DNA from: Candidatus Zhuqueibacterota bacterium
GTDB lineage: Bacteria > SM23-31 > B21-G16
Assembly (NCBI GenBank): GCA_003644825.1
Contig: QNDJ01000068.1
Span: 1 to 7,221, forward strand
DNA length: 7,221 nucleotides
Direction of reading: 5' to 3'
Shown: positions 1 to 6,438 of the stretch, piece after piece
Layout: every line of letters starts with the position of its first letter
Position numbering within the stretch: the stretch's first letter is position 1
Notes under the pieces: model-generated
Database searches by the model: none
The model's input: only the letters and a program-made list of their open reading frames with translations
Told to the model about the DNA's origin: nothing
Made by a program: the position numbers and the translations under genes

Positions 1-483
1 AAAGACACTTTCAGCTATTTTTTTCCTCCTGATCGAGAACCCCACGAACCAAACATAACAGCTCTTTTAGACCCTGAGAACGTCAAATGGAAACATCTAT
101 TATCACCAGGAATTAAAATACCAACAAAATGGGGTAAAGAAGAAATTGAGGAGCTTCAAATTGAAAGACAGGATATTTCAAGAAAAATGAACTCAGAGAT
201 TTCAAAACTTAAAAATAAAGGTGCTTCTGAGCAGGAACTGGAGAACATCCGACGAAAGTTTGGCGAAAAAATTAAAAAAATTAATGAAAAAATCAATCAG
301 GTCCGGGATAAGTACAGGTCAGAGCTGGAAGGCAAAATAGGTGTTTTCGAAGGTGCAGGTTATACATCAAAAGGAATTTACCGTTCAGAATTCAATATTG
401 GAATGTTCAATGGCAAAAAAAATTCATACGGTCCGGTAAGTGAAGAAGCTATTTTAAAAATAATCAATCATCTCAGCAATTAA
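1..483 (+). CDS. M64-family (IgA peptidase-like) metallopeptidase, C-terminal part, 5' end outside window
   Basis: The frame is open from base 1 and ends with TAA at 481-483, giving 160 residues; the internal Met at 187 is not the start, because family sequence continues upstream of it. Residues 18-44 (NITALLDPENVKWKHLL, then PGIKIPTKW) and the end (FEGAGYTSKGIYR, residues 116-128, then YGPVSEEAILKII, 143-155) match the C-terminal part of M64 peptidases, zinc metalloproteases that are usually secreted or surface-bound. The zinc motif (HExxH type) lies upstream of the window, so catalytic competence cannot be judged. Residues about 45-112 form a long charged stretch rich in K, E, I and N, predicted helical or coiled coil, placed between the KW segment and the FEGAGY motif. 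The gene converges on the minus-strand block and is probably unrelated to it. The family call is from motif recall; the partial status is certain. Confidence 0.75.
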   Translation, partial: KDTFSYFFPPDREPHEPNITALLDPENVKWKHLLSPGIKIPTKWGKEEIEELQIERQDISRKMNSEISKLKNKGASEQELENIRRKFGEKIKKINEKINQVRDKYRSELEGKIGVFEGAGYTSKGIYRSEFNIGMFNGKKNSYGPVSEEAILKIINHLSN

Positions 484-577
484 TCATAACTCTGATTTTA
501 ATATTTTGAACTCAATCTTTTTTTAATACCTACCATTGTCGGGGAAAATTTAATGTATTGTCTATTCTAACTGTATC

Positions 578-1684
578 TTATTTTATTAAAAATTTATATA
601 TTGTAGTTTGAGTATATTTTTCACCGGGTTTAAGAACTACAGAGGGAAAATCAGGCTTATTAGGAGAGTCCGGAAAGTGCTGGGTCTCCAGACAGAAACC
701 GTAACGAAATTTATAAACCTTACCACCTTTTCCTTTAATGCTTCCATCCAGAAAATTTCCTGTATAAAACTGAATACCAGGCTCAGTTGTATATACTTCC
801 ATAACACGTCCGGTTCTGGGCTCATATACTCTTGCTGCCAGAGATAATTCAGCATCTTTTTTATTCAGTACCCAGTTATGGTCGTAACCATTACCGAAAA
901 TCAATTGTTCATTTTTCTGATTGATTCGTGCACCTATTGCAGTTGGTTTTGTGAAATCAAAGGGGGTCCCTCGGACAGGTCTAAGTTCTCCTGTTGGTAT
1001 AAAATTTCTATTTATAGGGGTAAACCTATCAGCATTAATCATAAGGATGTGTCCTAAAATATCTCCCTCACCCTGTCCTGCGAGGTTAAAGTAAGAGTGA
1101 TTTGTCAGATTAACTATTGTTGTTTTGTCTGTTGTTGCAGAATAATCTATTTTCAATTCATTATCATCTGTTAGGGTATATACAACCGCAACTGACAGAT
1201 TGCCTGGATATCCTTCTTCACCGTCCTTACTCAGATATGTCAGTTTCAGACTTTTCCCATTCGGACCCTCGATTTTTTCAGCATTCCACTTAACTGCTCC
1301 AAAACCTTTTATTCCACCGTGAAGATGATTTTCACCGTTATTTTTTGCAAGTATATATTCCTCTCCATCCAGCGTAAATTTACCCTTTGCAATTCGATTC
1401 GCATAACGACCAACTATTACTCCAAAATAGGGGTTATTTTTAACATATTCTTCAACTGTATCATATCCTAAAACAATGTCTGCAAATTGACCATTTCTAT
1501 CAGGAACCATTAAAGACATTAAAATACCACCGTAGTTTGTAATCTTTGCTTCCAGACCATTGGCATTTTTCAGTGTATATATGTCATATTTCATTTTAGT
1601 TTCTCTCCCGCTTTTACACACATTTAAAAAAATTAACAAAATTCCAGAATAAAAGATAAACATCGACTTTTTTAAAAATTTCAT
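578..1684 (-). CDS. galM: Exported aldose 1-epimerase (galactose mutarotase), probable lipoprotein
   Basis: Interconverts alpha and beta anomers of aldoses such as galactose and glucose. The start chosen at 1684 gives 368 residues, about the usual length for the family plus an export signal. Family motifs in order: GRYANRI (about 93-99), NHLHGG (119-124, His120 and His122), NLTNHSYFNL with the putative catalytic acid His196, GYDHNW with Asp268, TEPGIQFYTGN (300-310), and FCLETQHFPD with the putative catalytic base Glu333. All key residues are present, so it should be active. The N-terminus (KFLKK, a hydrophobic run, then LNVC with Cys23) looks like a lipoprotein signal, though Asn and Val before the Cys are not the classic lipobox; plain export is the alternative. 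An exported mutarotase suggests sugar processing outside the cytoplasm rather than a cytoplasmic Leloir role. It lies 56 bases downstream of the ADP-ribosylglycohydrolase-like gene and is probably co-transcribed. An alternative in-frame Met at 1687 is too close to the ribosome binding site. Confidence 0.93.
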   Translation of the reverse strand: MKFLKKSMFIFYSGILLIFLNVCKSGRETKMKYDIYTLKNANGLEAKITNYGGILMSLMVPDRNGQFADIVLGYDTVEEYVKNNPYFGVIVGRYANRIAKGKFTLDGEEYILAKNNGENHLHGGIKGFGAVKWNAEKIEGPNGKSLKLTYLSKDGEEGYPGNLSVAVVYTLTDDNELKIDYSATTDKTTIVNLTNHSYFNLAGQGEGDILGHILMINADRFTPINRNFIPTGELRPVRGTPFDFTKPTAIGARINQKNEQLIFGNGYDHNWVLNKKDAELSLAARVYEPRTGRVMEVYTTEPGIQFYTGNFLDGSIKGKGGKVYKFRYGFCLETQHFPDSPNKPDFPSVVLKPGEKYTQTTIYKFLIK

Positions 1685-1690
1685 CATAAA

Positions 1691-1694
1691 CTCC
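1691..1694 (-). promoter_or_regulatory. Ribosome binding site of the mutarotase gene; decides the start
   Basis: On the minus strand the sequence reads CTGGAGTTTATGATG. GGAG lies 3 bases before the first ATG (1687) and 6 bases before the second (1684). The second spacing is the normal one, so the second ATG is the preferred start. Confidence 0.6.
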
Positions 1695-1740
1695 AGAATT
1701 AAAGTTAAATGTACATTATAAAAAGACCATTACTTAACTT

Positions 1741-2976
1741 TTACCACTTACTTATTTCAAGTTTTTTTGGCGGAACAGGTTCCTGAACTGGAATATTTAA
1801 AATTTCTCTTCCGTTCTTTTTTATTATTTTACCTCCATTTTTCATAATAAGTTGTTTACCTATTTCTGCAGTAGTTTTTACAATTTCAATTCTTGGTATT
1901 CTCCCCGGATAAATCTCTTTCATTGATATATTATAAATAAAATCTTTCATTGGTGCCTTCCATTTTTTCGGGATTCCGGATGCACCGAGTGAGCAGCCGA
2001 GTATCCCTGCAGCATTCGATGGGTTGCAATCGCTATCCTGCCCACATCTCATTGCGATATTTATTGTTTTTTCAAAGTCACCTTCCCCGTATAAAAGACC
2101 CATTACAATATAAGCGCCATTCATTTTTGCATCAATATTAAAAGGTTTACCTTTTCCATCGGGGCAGGAATCAGTATTACCCCATTTTTTCTGAAGTTCG
2201 TTCCAGGTGTATGTCCAGTCTGAATACTGTTTATGCCAGTCCATTACGTCTCTTATGACTTTTGCATATCTGCTTTCCTTGGGGATACACCTGAGTCCCC
2301 AACTTACTATTTTTTGAACATCTGTTTCAAAAAAAGCTATGGTATACATTCCTGCAACGAACATTCCACCATAAACTCCATCCCCATAATTCATTATATG
2401 ACCAACTTTATCACACCAACGATTACTCTCCTGAGGGAGTCCCGGTGATATAATTCCAAAAAGGTCTGATTCAATCTGGAAATCTATATCATCAGCATGA
2501 CGATTATATTTAGGGTTTCCAGATTCTGGCGGCCAGATACCTTTCATAAAGTTTGTATGGGCTGCTTTATTGGCATGCCATACACGATTGTAATCCATCC
2601 TTTTTAACCACTCTTCAGCTATTTGCCTTGCAGTAACATTTATCCCATAATTCTTGATACAGTGTAGAAATAATAGTTCAATATAAACATCATCCTGGTC
2701 TGGAGCCCCATCAGGGGTATACCTTTTGTAGTTCTGCCTTTTATTTCCTTTTCCAGTATGTTTGTAATAGTAATCAAGGTTAAAGGGAACGATTTTACCC
2801 TGATATCTGAATTCTGTTGGTTCACCAAAAGTTACACCAATCATCTGTCCTAACCAGGCTCCATCAACCTTATCAAGGTAATCTTCATAGGAAATCTGAC
2901 GATATTCAACTTCTCTCGAACATAAAACTGTAAATAAACACATTATAATAAAGAATGAGGAAAAGCTTCTATTCAT
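1741..2976 (-). CDS. Exported ADP-ribosylglycohydrolase-fold protein
   Basis: 411 residues of the ADP-ribosylglycohydrolase (ARH, crystallin J1-like) fold, an all-helical Mg-dependent hydrolase family. Motifs in order: GAWLGQMIGVTFGEP (39-53), PDQDDVYIELLF (92-103), YGDGVYGGMFVAG (197-209) and GQDSDCNPSNAAGILG (312-327). The last resembles the GGDTDTN metal-binding motif of the family, and DQDD stands where many members have T-D-D. The metal-binding aspartates are kept (Asp95, Asp96, Asp314, Asp316), but the neighbouring Thr ligands are replaced by Gln94 and Cys317. The N-terminus is a signal peptide (MNRSFSSFFIIMCLFTVLC) that could be a loose lipobox ending at Cys19, so the protein probably acts outside the cytoplasm. 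A roughly 60-residue C-terminal extension (from about 355) ends in a proline-rich segment and short strands. GGTG (2984-2987) lies 7 bases before the ATG as a weak ribosome binding site. Export and the mutarotase neighbour argue for a carbohydrate or N-glycoside substrate rather than protein ADP-ribose; the substrate is unknown. Confidence 0.85.
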   Translation of the reverse strand: MNRSFSSFFIIMCLFTVLCSREVEYRQISYEDYLDKVDGAWLGQMIGVTFGEPTEFRYQGKIVPFNLDYYYKHTGKGNKRQNYKRYTPDGAPDQDDVYIELLFLHCIKNYGINVTARQIAEEWLKRMDYNRVWHANKAAHTNFMKGIWPPESGNPKYNRHADDIDFQIESDLFGIISPGLPQESNRWCDKVGHIMNYGDGVYGGMFVAGMYTIAFFETDVQKIVSWGLRCIPKESRYAKVIRDVMDWHKQYSDWTYTWNELQKKWGNTDSCPDGKGKPFNIDAKMNGAYIVMGLLYGEGDFEKTINIAMRCGQDSDCNPSNAAGILGCSLGASGIPKKWKAPMKDFIYNISMKEIYPGRIPRIEIVKTTAEIGKQLIMKNGGKIIKKNGREILNIPVQEPVPPKKLEISKW

Positions 2977-3029
2977 TATTTTACACCAATAAAAATTTTT
3001 GCAGGTTAGCCAGTTCTACACAGAACCTT

Positions 3030-3905
3030 TTAAACCTTAACATCCTCTTTAAATAAATAGTCAGCCTTAACCTTATGACGATGAAGACCCATTTCTTCTG
3101 GTTTAAACCCCTGGGCTATACCTAAAAGCTGGAAGTAATAAATAATCGGTATATTAAACTTTTTGTTAAATTTTCTACCCACTCTAATCTGTCCAATATC
3201 GTATTCATCAAAGCAGGTCGGGCATATTAGCCCCATACAATCTGCTTTAATCTTTTCTATTGATGATAAAACATCATAAACCATTTTAGGCGGTATTTCC
3301 TCGGACATACATGCTTTTCCACAGCATAAAAGCCTCTCCTCATGCTCCAGTGGGGTTGCACCAATAGCCGAAACAAGGTCTTCAAGAATGGTAGGATGAT
3401 CAGGGTCATCAACCTGCATTATTCTGCTTGGTTTGAGTAAATGACACCCATAATGGATTGCAACTTTCAGGTCTTCCAGAGGATTTATAACAGATTCTTT
3501 AACTTTATCGATACCAATATCGTCTCTAATTACTGTTACAATATGCCTTACGGAAATACTTCCCTCAAATTTTTTGTTGATTTTGCTCAGTCTTTTATTA
3601 ATCTCATTTCTTACATCAGGATTTTCTTTTAAAATATGATTTGCTTCGGAAAGAGTTGCCGTGCAACCACTACACATAGTAATTATATCATAACCTGCTT
3701 CTTCAGCGAGACAGATATTTCTCCCTGCGATGGTAAGCCACTCAATTTTATCTTCTGCTTTAAAGTAAATAGGATCAGGGCAACAGGTAAAACCTTTAAC
3801 ATCTACAAGTTCTACTCCGATATTTGGCATAGTCTTTCTTACAGAAGCCTCAAATTGCGGGTATTTCATAGAAATCATACACCCGAAGAAAGGTATGTAT
3901 TTCAT
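3030..3905 (-). CDS. hdrB: Heterodisulfide reductase subunit B-like protein (two CCG domains)
   Basis: 291 residues, the usual length for HdrB. It carries two complete cysteine-rich CCG motifs: Cys9-x31-Cys41-Cys42-x35-Cys78-x2-Cys81, and Cys154-x39-Cys194-Cys195-x32-Cys228-x2-Cys231. In methanogen HdrB these motifs hold two non-cubane [4Fe-4S] clusters that split the CoM-S-S-CoB disulfide; both sets are intact here, so a catalytic rather than degenerate subunit is likely. There is no signal peptide or membrane segment, so it is cytoplasmic, but a membrane partner cannot be excluded. In bacteria, which normally lack this disulfide, the substrate of HdrB-like proteins is often unknown; related CCG proteins also occur in thiol:fumarate reductase, lactate and glycolate oxidases and methylmenaquinol:fumarate reductases. 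The start is supported by GAGGG at 3913-3917, 7 bases upstream. It lies 24 bases after hdrC, in the same operon. No hdrA is visible in the window. Confidence 0.92.
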   Translation of the reverse strand: MKYIPFFGCMISMKYPQFEASVRKTMPNIGVELVDVKGFTCCPDPIYFKAEDKIEWLTIAGRNICLAEEAGYDIITMCSGCTATLSEANHILKENPDVRNEINKRLSKINKKFEGSISVRHIVTVIRDDIGIDKVKESVINPLEDLKVAIHYGCHLLKPSRIMQVDDPDHPTILEDLVSAIGATPLEHEERLLCCGKACMSEEIPPKMVYDVLSSIEKIKADCMGLICPTCFDEYDIGQIRVGRKFNKKFNIPIIYYFQLLGIAQGFKPEEMGLHRHKVKADYLFKEDVKV

Positions 3906-3929
3906 TTTATTTCCCTCTATTTTTAGATT

Positions 3930-4400
3930 TTATAATCCTTTTGTTATTATCTCTATTTCTTTAACAGCATCAGAGATTGGTTCGATTTTACCCAATCCGA
4001 GTTCCTGTCGTCTTTTATCTACAAGGGGAGTATAAGTAACAGTTCTACCCGTTTTTCTAACACTTTCAACAATTTTACTAATTTCTACAGGATTTTTTTC
4101 CTGGTCAACAGTTATATTTTTTAATGCTATTATTACTTCGATGGGTCTCACATCCTGGGGACACCTTTCAAAACAGGTATAACAATTTGTGCATAACCAT
4201 ATTGGAGAATCATCAGCAATCAGTTCATCTTCCATACCGAATAGAGCCTTAAGGAGTATAACTCTCGGGTTGAATTCTTCACTATATTTTGCTGCAGGGC
4301 AATCACCAACACATGCACCACACTGATAGCAGTAGTTCAGTCGATCCCCATCAAGCATTGCATCAAGCTTATTTCTGAAATCAAAGTTTAATTTTGTCAT
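3930..4400 (-). CDS. hdrC: Heterodisulfide reductase subunit C-like 2x[4Fe-4S] ferredoxin protein
   Basis: 156 residues, a normal HdrC length. Two classic cluster motifs are present: CYQCGACVGDCP (Cys24, 27, 30, 34) and CTNCYTCFERCP (Cys70, 73, 76, 80), each followed by proline as in bacterial-type ferredoxins. The segment between them (FNPRVILLKALFG) and the PIEVIIALK helix after the second motif are typical of HdrC. HdrC passes electrons from HdrA or another donor to the CCG subunit HdrB. The C-terminal 50 or so residues are charged and contain no further cysteine. The gene is 12 bases downstream of the small CxxC protein and 24 bases upstream of hdrB. AAGGG at 4410-4414, inside the end of the upstream gene, is the likely ribosome binding site, which suggests translational coupling. 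The family call is firm; the physiological disulfide or quinone partner is unknown. Confidence 0.92.
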   Translation of the reverse strand: MTKLNFDFRNKLDAMLDGDRLNYCYQCGACVGDCPAAKYSEEFNPRVILLKALFGMEDELIADDSPIWLCTNCYTCFERCPQDVRPIEVIIALKNITVDQEKNPVEISKIVESVRKTGRTVTYTPLVDKRRQELGLGKIEPISDAVKEIEIITKGL

Positions 4401-4412
4401 TTGTCTTTACCC

Positions 4413-4556
4413 TTATTTTTGTTTATCAGGGAGAGGCCTTACACTATTACTTTTACATTTAGGACAGGCTCTCTCTTTCGGTCCTTCACTTTTATCATAT
4501 AGTTCTGAGTATTCGTATCCACACCTCAAACATTTTAATTTGATTTCTTCAGCCAT
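4413..4556 (-). CDS. 47-residue zinc-ribbon or rubredoxin-like protein (two CxxC pairs)
   Basis: A short gene reading ATG at 4554-4556 to TAA at 4413-4415. The protein begins MAEEIKLKCLRCGYEYSELY and has Cys9-x2-Cys12, 18 residues, then Cys31-x2-Cys34 (CPKCKSNSVRPL). Four cysteines in two knuckles imply one bound metal, Zn or Fe. The CGYEY after the first pair recalls rubredoxin, but the 18-residue spacing is shorter than in free rubredoxins and the second knuckle (CPKCKSNSV) looks more like a zinc ribbon of FmdB type. It has a very strong ribosome binding site (AGGAGGAG at 4565-4572) and starts 28 bases after the nucleotidyltransferase gene. Its stop is 12 bases before hdrC, so it is surely translated with the Hdr pair. 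It could be a small electron carrier, an assembly factor or a regulatory zinc protein; the sequence does not decide. Confidence 0.85.
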   Translation of the reverse strand: MAEEIKLKCLRCGYEYSELYDKSEGPKERACPKCKSNSVRPLPDKQK

Positions 4557-4564
4557 AGATTTAT

Positions 4565-4572
4565 CTCCTCCT
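4565..4572 (-). promoter_or_regulatory. Strong ribosome binding site of the small CxxC gene
   Basis: AGGAGGAG on the minus strand, with its last base 8 bases before the ATG at 4556. It is the strongest such site in the window and is the main reason to believe the 47-residue gene is real and well expressed. Confidence 0.8.
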
Positions 4573-4584
4573 TATATAAAAAGT

Positions 4585-6420
4585 TTAACAGATTAGAGCT
4601 TTTTTCGTTTCAGAAATAATTGAATTAACCTCCTGCGTACATCTATAGTAATCCTCGAGCAGTTTTTTTATTTCTCCATTACCATTACTGTTTTTATAGC
4701 CCAGAATTTTTGCTGTATTTTCAAGATAATCAATATGAAGAGTATCCTCAGCCGATGAGGTCAATCTATAAACATCTCTTATTGATTTTAGAAAATCTAA
4801 AGCCTTTTCTAATTTTCTGATGTTCTCGGAATTTTTTGAATCAAGAGAAGCAATTTTCTCAATTAATTTATAAGATATAGGCTCTCTTATTTTGTAAATA
4901 GCTTTATAAATTAAAAATATAGATTCAATATCCCTTAAACCACCTATTCCTTCTTTAATATTCGGACTATCACTTTCAACATTTCTTCTATCTCTGTGCC
5001 GTGATTCAATTTCATTTAGCATATCTCTTGCATATTCATCACATTTATTAAATATATGAGGTGTTATGATTTTGTCAACAAATTCTTTTTCAAATTTTTT
5101 ACTTCCCACAACCAATCTTGACCCGAGAATCTGAGATTTATCAATAAATATATCAGAATCACCCCTGGAGAAAAGTTCATCAAGCTGATCTATTAGAGTA
5201 ACATAATTTCCAAAGTGGTCAGAAAACCTGTAATGAGGCAGTGTTCCTCTTTTAATTATTTCAGTATTCATTCTCGTAATAATTTTATTTGTATATCTAA
5301 TTATTTCTTCATCATTAGAGTTAAGAACTGCCACAAGGTCATAATCATCATCAAAAGCCTGCTCTCTAGCATGACCACCTGTAGTGAATATCGCAAAAAG
5401 GTCTTTTGTATCGACATTATACCCAATTTCCTGGTCAATTTCGGTTTTACATATCTCAAACAGGGTTTGAATGTAATTATCACAGAACTCAGTGAAGTTC
5501 ACATTTGTTTCTCTAATTGAAGCACCCTGGAGCGTCTCAAGACCTACTCTCAGAAATTCAATATCGTAATAATCACCAATCTTCTCTTTTTTTTCCTTTA
5601 TTGAAGGTAAATTTTCAACCTTCGCAAAAATACCTTTAGATATCTGGTTTAATTTTTTAGTATCATCAAGATATTCAATAAATTCAGGATATTTATTAAT
5701 TATCCTTATAAAAAACCTTTTAAAATACTGGCTTGAGTTGAAATGAAGTTCACATAAATTGAGTAATCTTTTTCTAAGAATATCAATTTCTTTTTCCCAG
5801 ATATCTCCCCTAAGTAGTGAAACAAACATATTCTGTCTGTTTTCTGGTATTATCATAAGATAGTTGTTAATAAGTTTAGGATAATGATTAAATACCCTTG
5901 CAATCCGCGGTTTAACATCCCAGATTCTATTCATTTCCTTTAGAAATGCATCATTAAGCAAATTAAAAAAATCTTTATTTTTTGTTCTATTCTGAAACTT
6001 CGATATCATAACAAGCAGAGATATCATTGCATAAAAAGTAGTGCCACCCCATTCAGCATAAAGGTCTATCAATTCTTTTCTTCTTTCGGGCGGTATTTTA
6101 TAAAAATCATTAATAAACTCAATTAGAAACATACCATTATTTGCTTCCATATCCTCGAGGAAATCATCCCAGAATCTTGTTCCTCTAAAAAATCTCAGAT
6201 TTATAATGAACTCTTCCGCAAGGTTTGTTTTCCTTCGTAGTTCTCTAATTTTTATTAGTTCATCCCCTGTTAATCTGGCAAAAACACTATTTGTTTTCAA
6301 ATGGGTTGTAATATCCTGAAAAAAACCATTAACAATTTCCTTTATTAATTTTATATATTCATAATAATGAATAAGAAGGTGGTCAAATGCTTTAATAACA
6401 CCAAAATCTTCATAACCCAT
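4585..6420 (-). CDS. GlnE/GlnD-like nucleotidyltransferase, C-terminal part downstream of an in-frame TAG
   Basis: 611 residues counted from the ATG at 6420, which is probably not a true start: no ribosome binding site precedes it and the same frame continues upstream through one TAG. Order of parts: residues 1-40 are the end of a helical region; FNSSQYFKRFFIRIINKYPEF (about 227-247) and YYDIEFLRVGLETLQGA (284-300) resemble the linker and the RRxELLRI-type segment that precede nucleotidyltransferase domains in GlnE. The domain itself is TTGGHAREQAFDDDYDL (346-362), with Asp359 and Asp361 as likely metal ligands. Then comes KEGIGGLRDIE (489-499), a hallmark of GlnD and GlnE, and a closing helical region (LEKALDFLKS, ALGY-like KILGY). 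GlnE adenylylates glutamine synthetase and GlnD uridylylates PII; there is no HD or ACT domain as in GlnD, so the GlnE-like layout fits better. The protein substrate is unknown and no glnA or glnB is nearby. It ends with TAA 28 bases before the small CxxC gene. Confidence 0.75.
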   Translation of the reverse strand: MGYEDFGVIKAFDHLLIHYYEYIKLIKEIVNGFFQDITTHLKTNSVFARLTGDELIKIRELRRKTNLAEEFIINLRFFRGTRFWDDFLEDMEANNGMFLIEFINDFYKIPPERRKELIDLYAEWGGTTFYAMISLLVMISKFQNRTKNKDFFNLLNDAFLKEMNRIWDVKPRIARVFNHYPKLINNYLMIIPENRQNMFVSLLRGDIWEKEIDILRKRLLNLCELHFNSSQYFKRFFIRIINKYPEFIEYLDDTKKLNQISKGIFAKVENLPSIKEKKEKIGDYYDIEFLRVGLETLQGASIRETNVNFTEFCDNYIQTLFEICKTEIDQEIGYNVDTKDLFAIFTTGGHAREQAFDDDYDLVAVLNSNDEEIIRYTNKIITRMNTEIIKRGTLPHYRFSDHFGNYVTLIDQLDELFSRGDSDIFIDKSQILGSRLVVGSKKFEKEFVDKIITPHIFNKCDEYARDMLNEIESRHRDRRNVESDSPNIKEGIGGLRDIESIFLIYKAIYKIREPISYKLIEKIASLDSKNSENIRKLEKALDFLKSIRDVYRLTSSAEDTLHIDYLENTAKILGYKNSNGNGEIKKLLEDYYRCTQEVNSIISETKKALIC

Positions 6421-6435
6421 AGTTTTTGCTACAAC

Positions 6436-6438
6436 CTA
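6436..6438 (-). other. In-frame amber codon (TAG) interrupting one nucleotidyltransferase gene
   Basis: Minus-strand codons run AGA GAA AAC CTG TAG GTT GTA GCA AAA ACT ATG, so the same frame is open on both sides: LQRENL, stop, VVAKT, MGYEDF. Read through the stop, LTEDLQRENL-x-VVAKTMGYED gives the pattern (Leu, acidic pair, then an amphipathic helix ending in a GY and an acidic residue) that closes the helical part after nucleotidyltransferase domains of the GlnE type; the second unit has the matching HIDYLENTAKILGY. No ribosome binding site precedes the next ATG. All seven other complete gene ends in the window are TAA. A single base change from CAG, AAG, GAG or another sense codon would create this TAG. 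Confidence 0.8.

Noticed and set aside
484-577. Possible bidirectional terminator between the convergent M64 and mutarotase genes (T run at about 518-525).
   Set aside because: No stable stem precedes the T run in either direction; the spacer shows nothing else recognisable.
608-847. Plus-strand open frame antisense to the mutarotase gene.
   Set aside because: It lies opposite a gene with full family motifs, its translation matches nothing recognisable and it has no ribosome binding site; the other open frames opposite the minus-strand genes (such as 1950-2141, 3441-3926, 5215-5520, 6569-6766) are rejected for the same reason.
3003-3028. Inverted repeats between hdrB and the ARH-like gene: AGGTT with AACCT, and GTTCT with AGAAC around a 4-base loop.
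   Set aside because: The two stems are only about 5 base pairs, exclude each other, and the nearest T run on the minus strand is well downstream of the stem, so it is not a convincing terminator or regulator.
4585-6420. Reading the large downstream frame as GlnD, the PII uridylyltransferase.
   Set aside because: The GGLRD signature is shared, but no HD or ACT domains follow, and the upstream in-phase second nucleotidyltransferase unit fits GlnE better.
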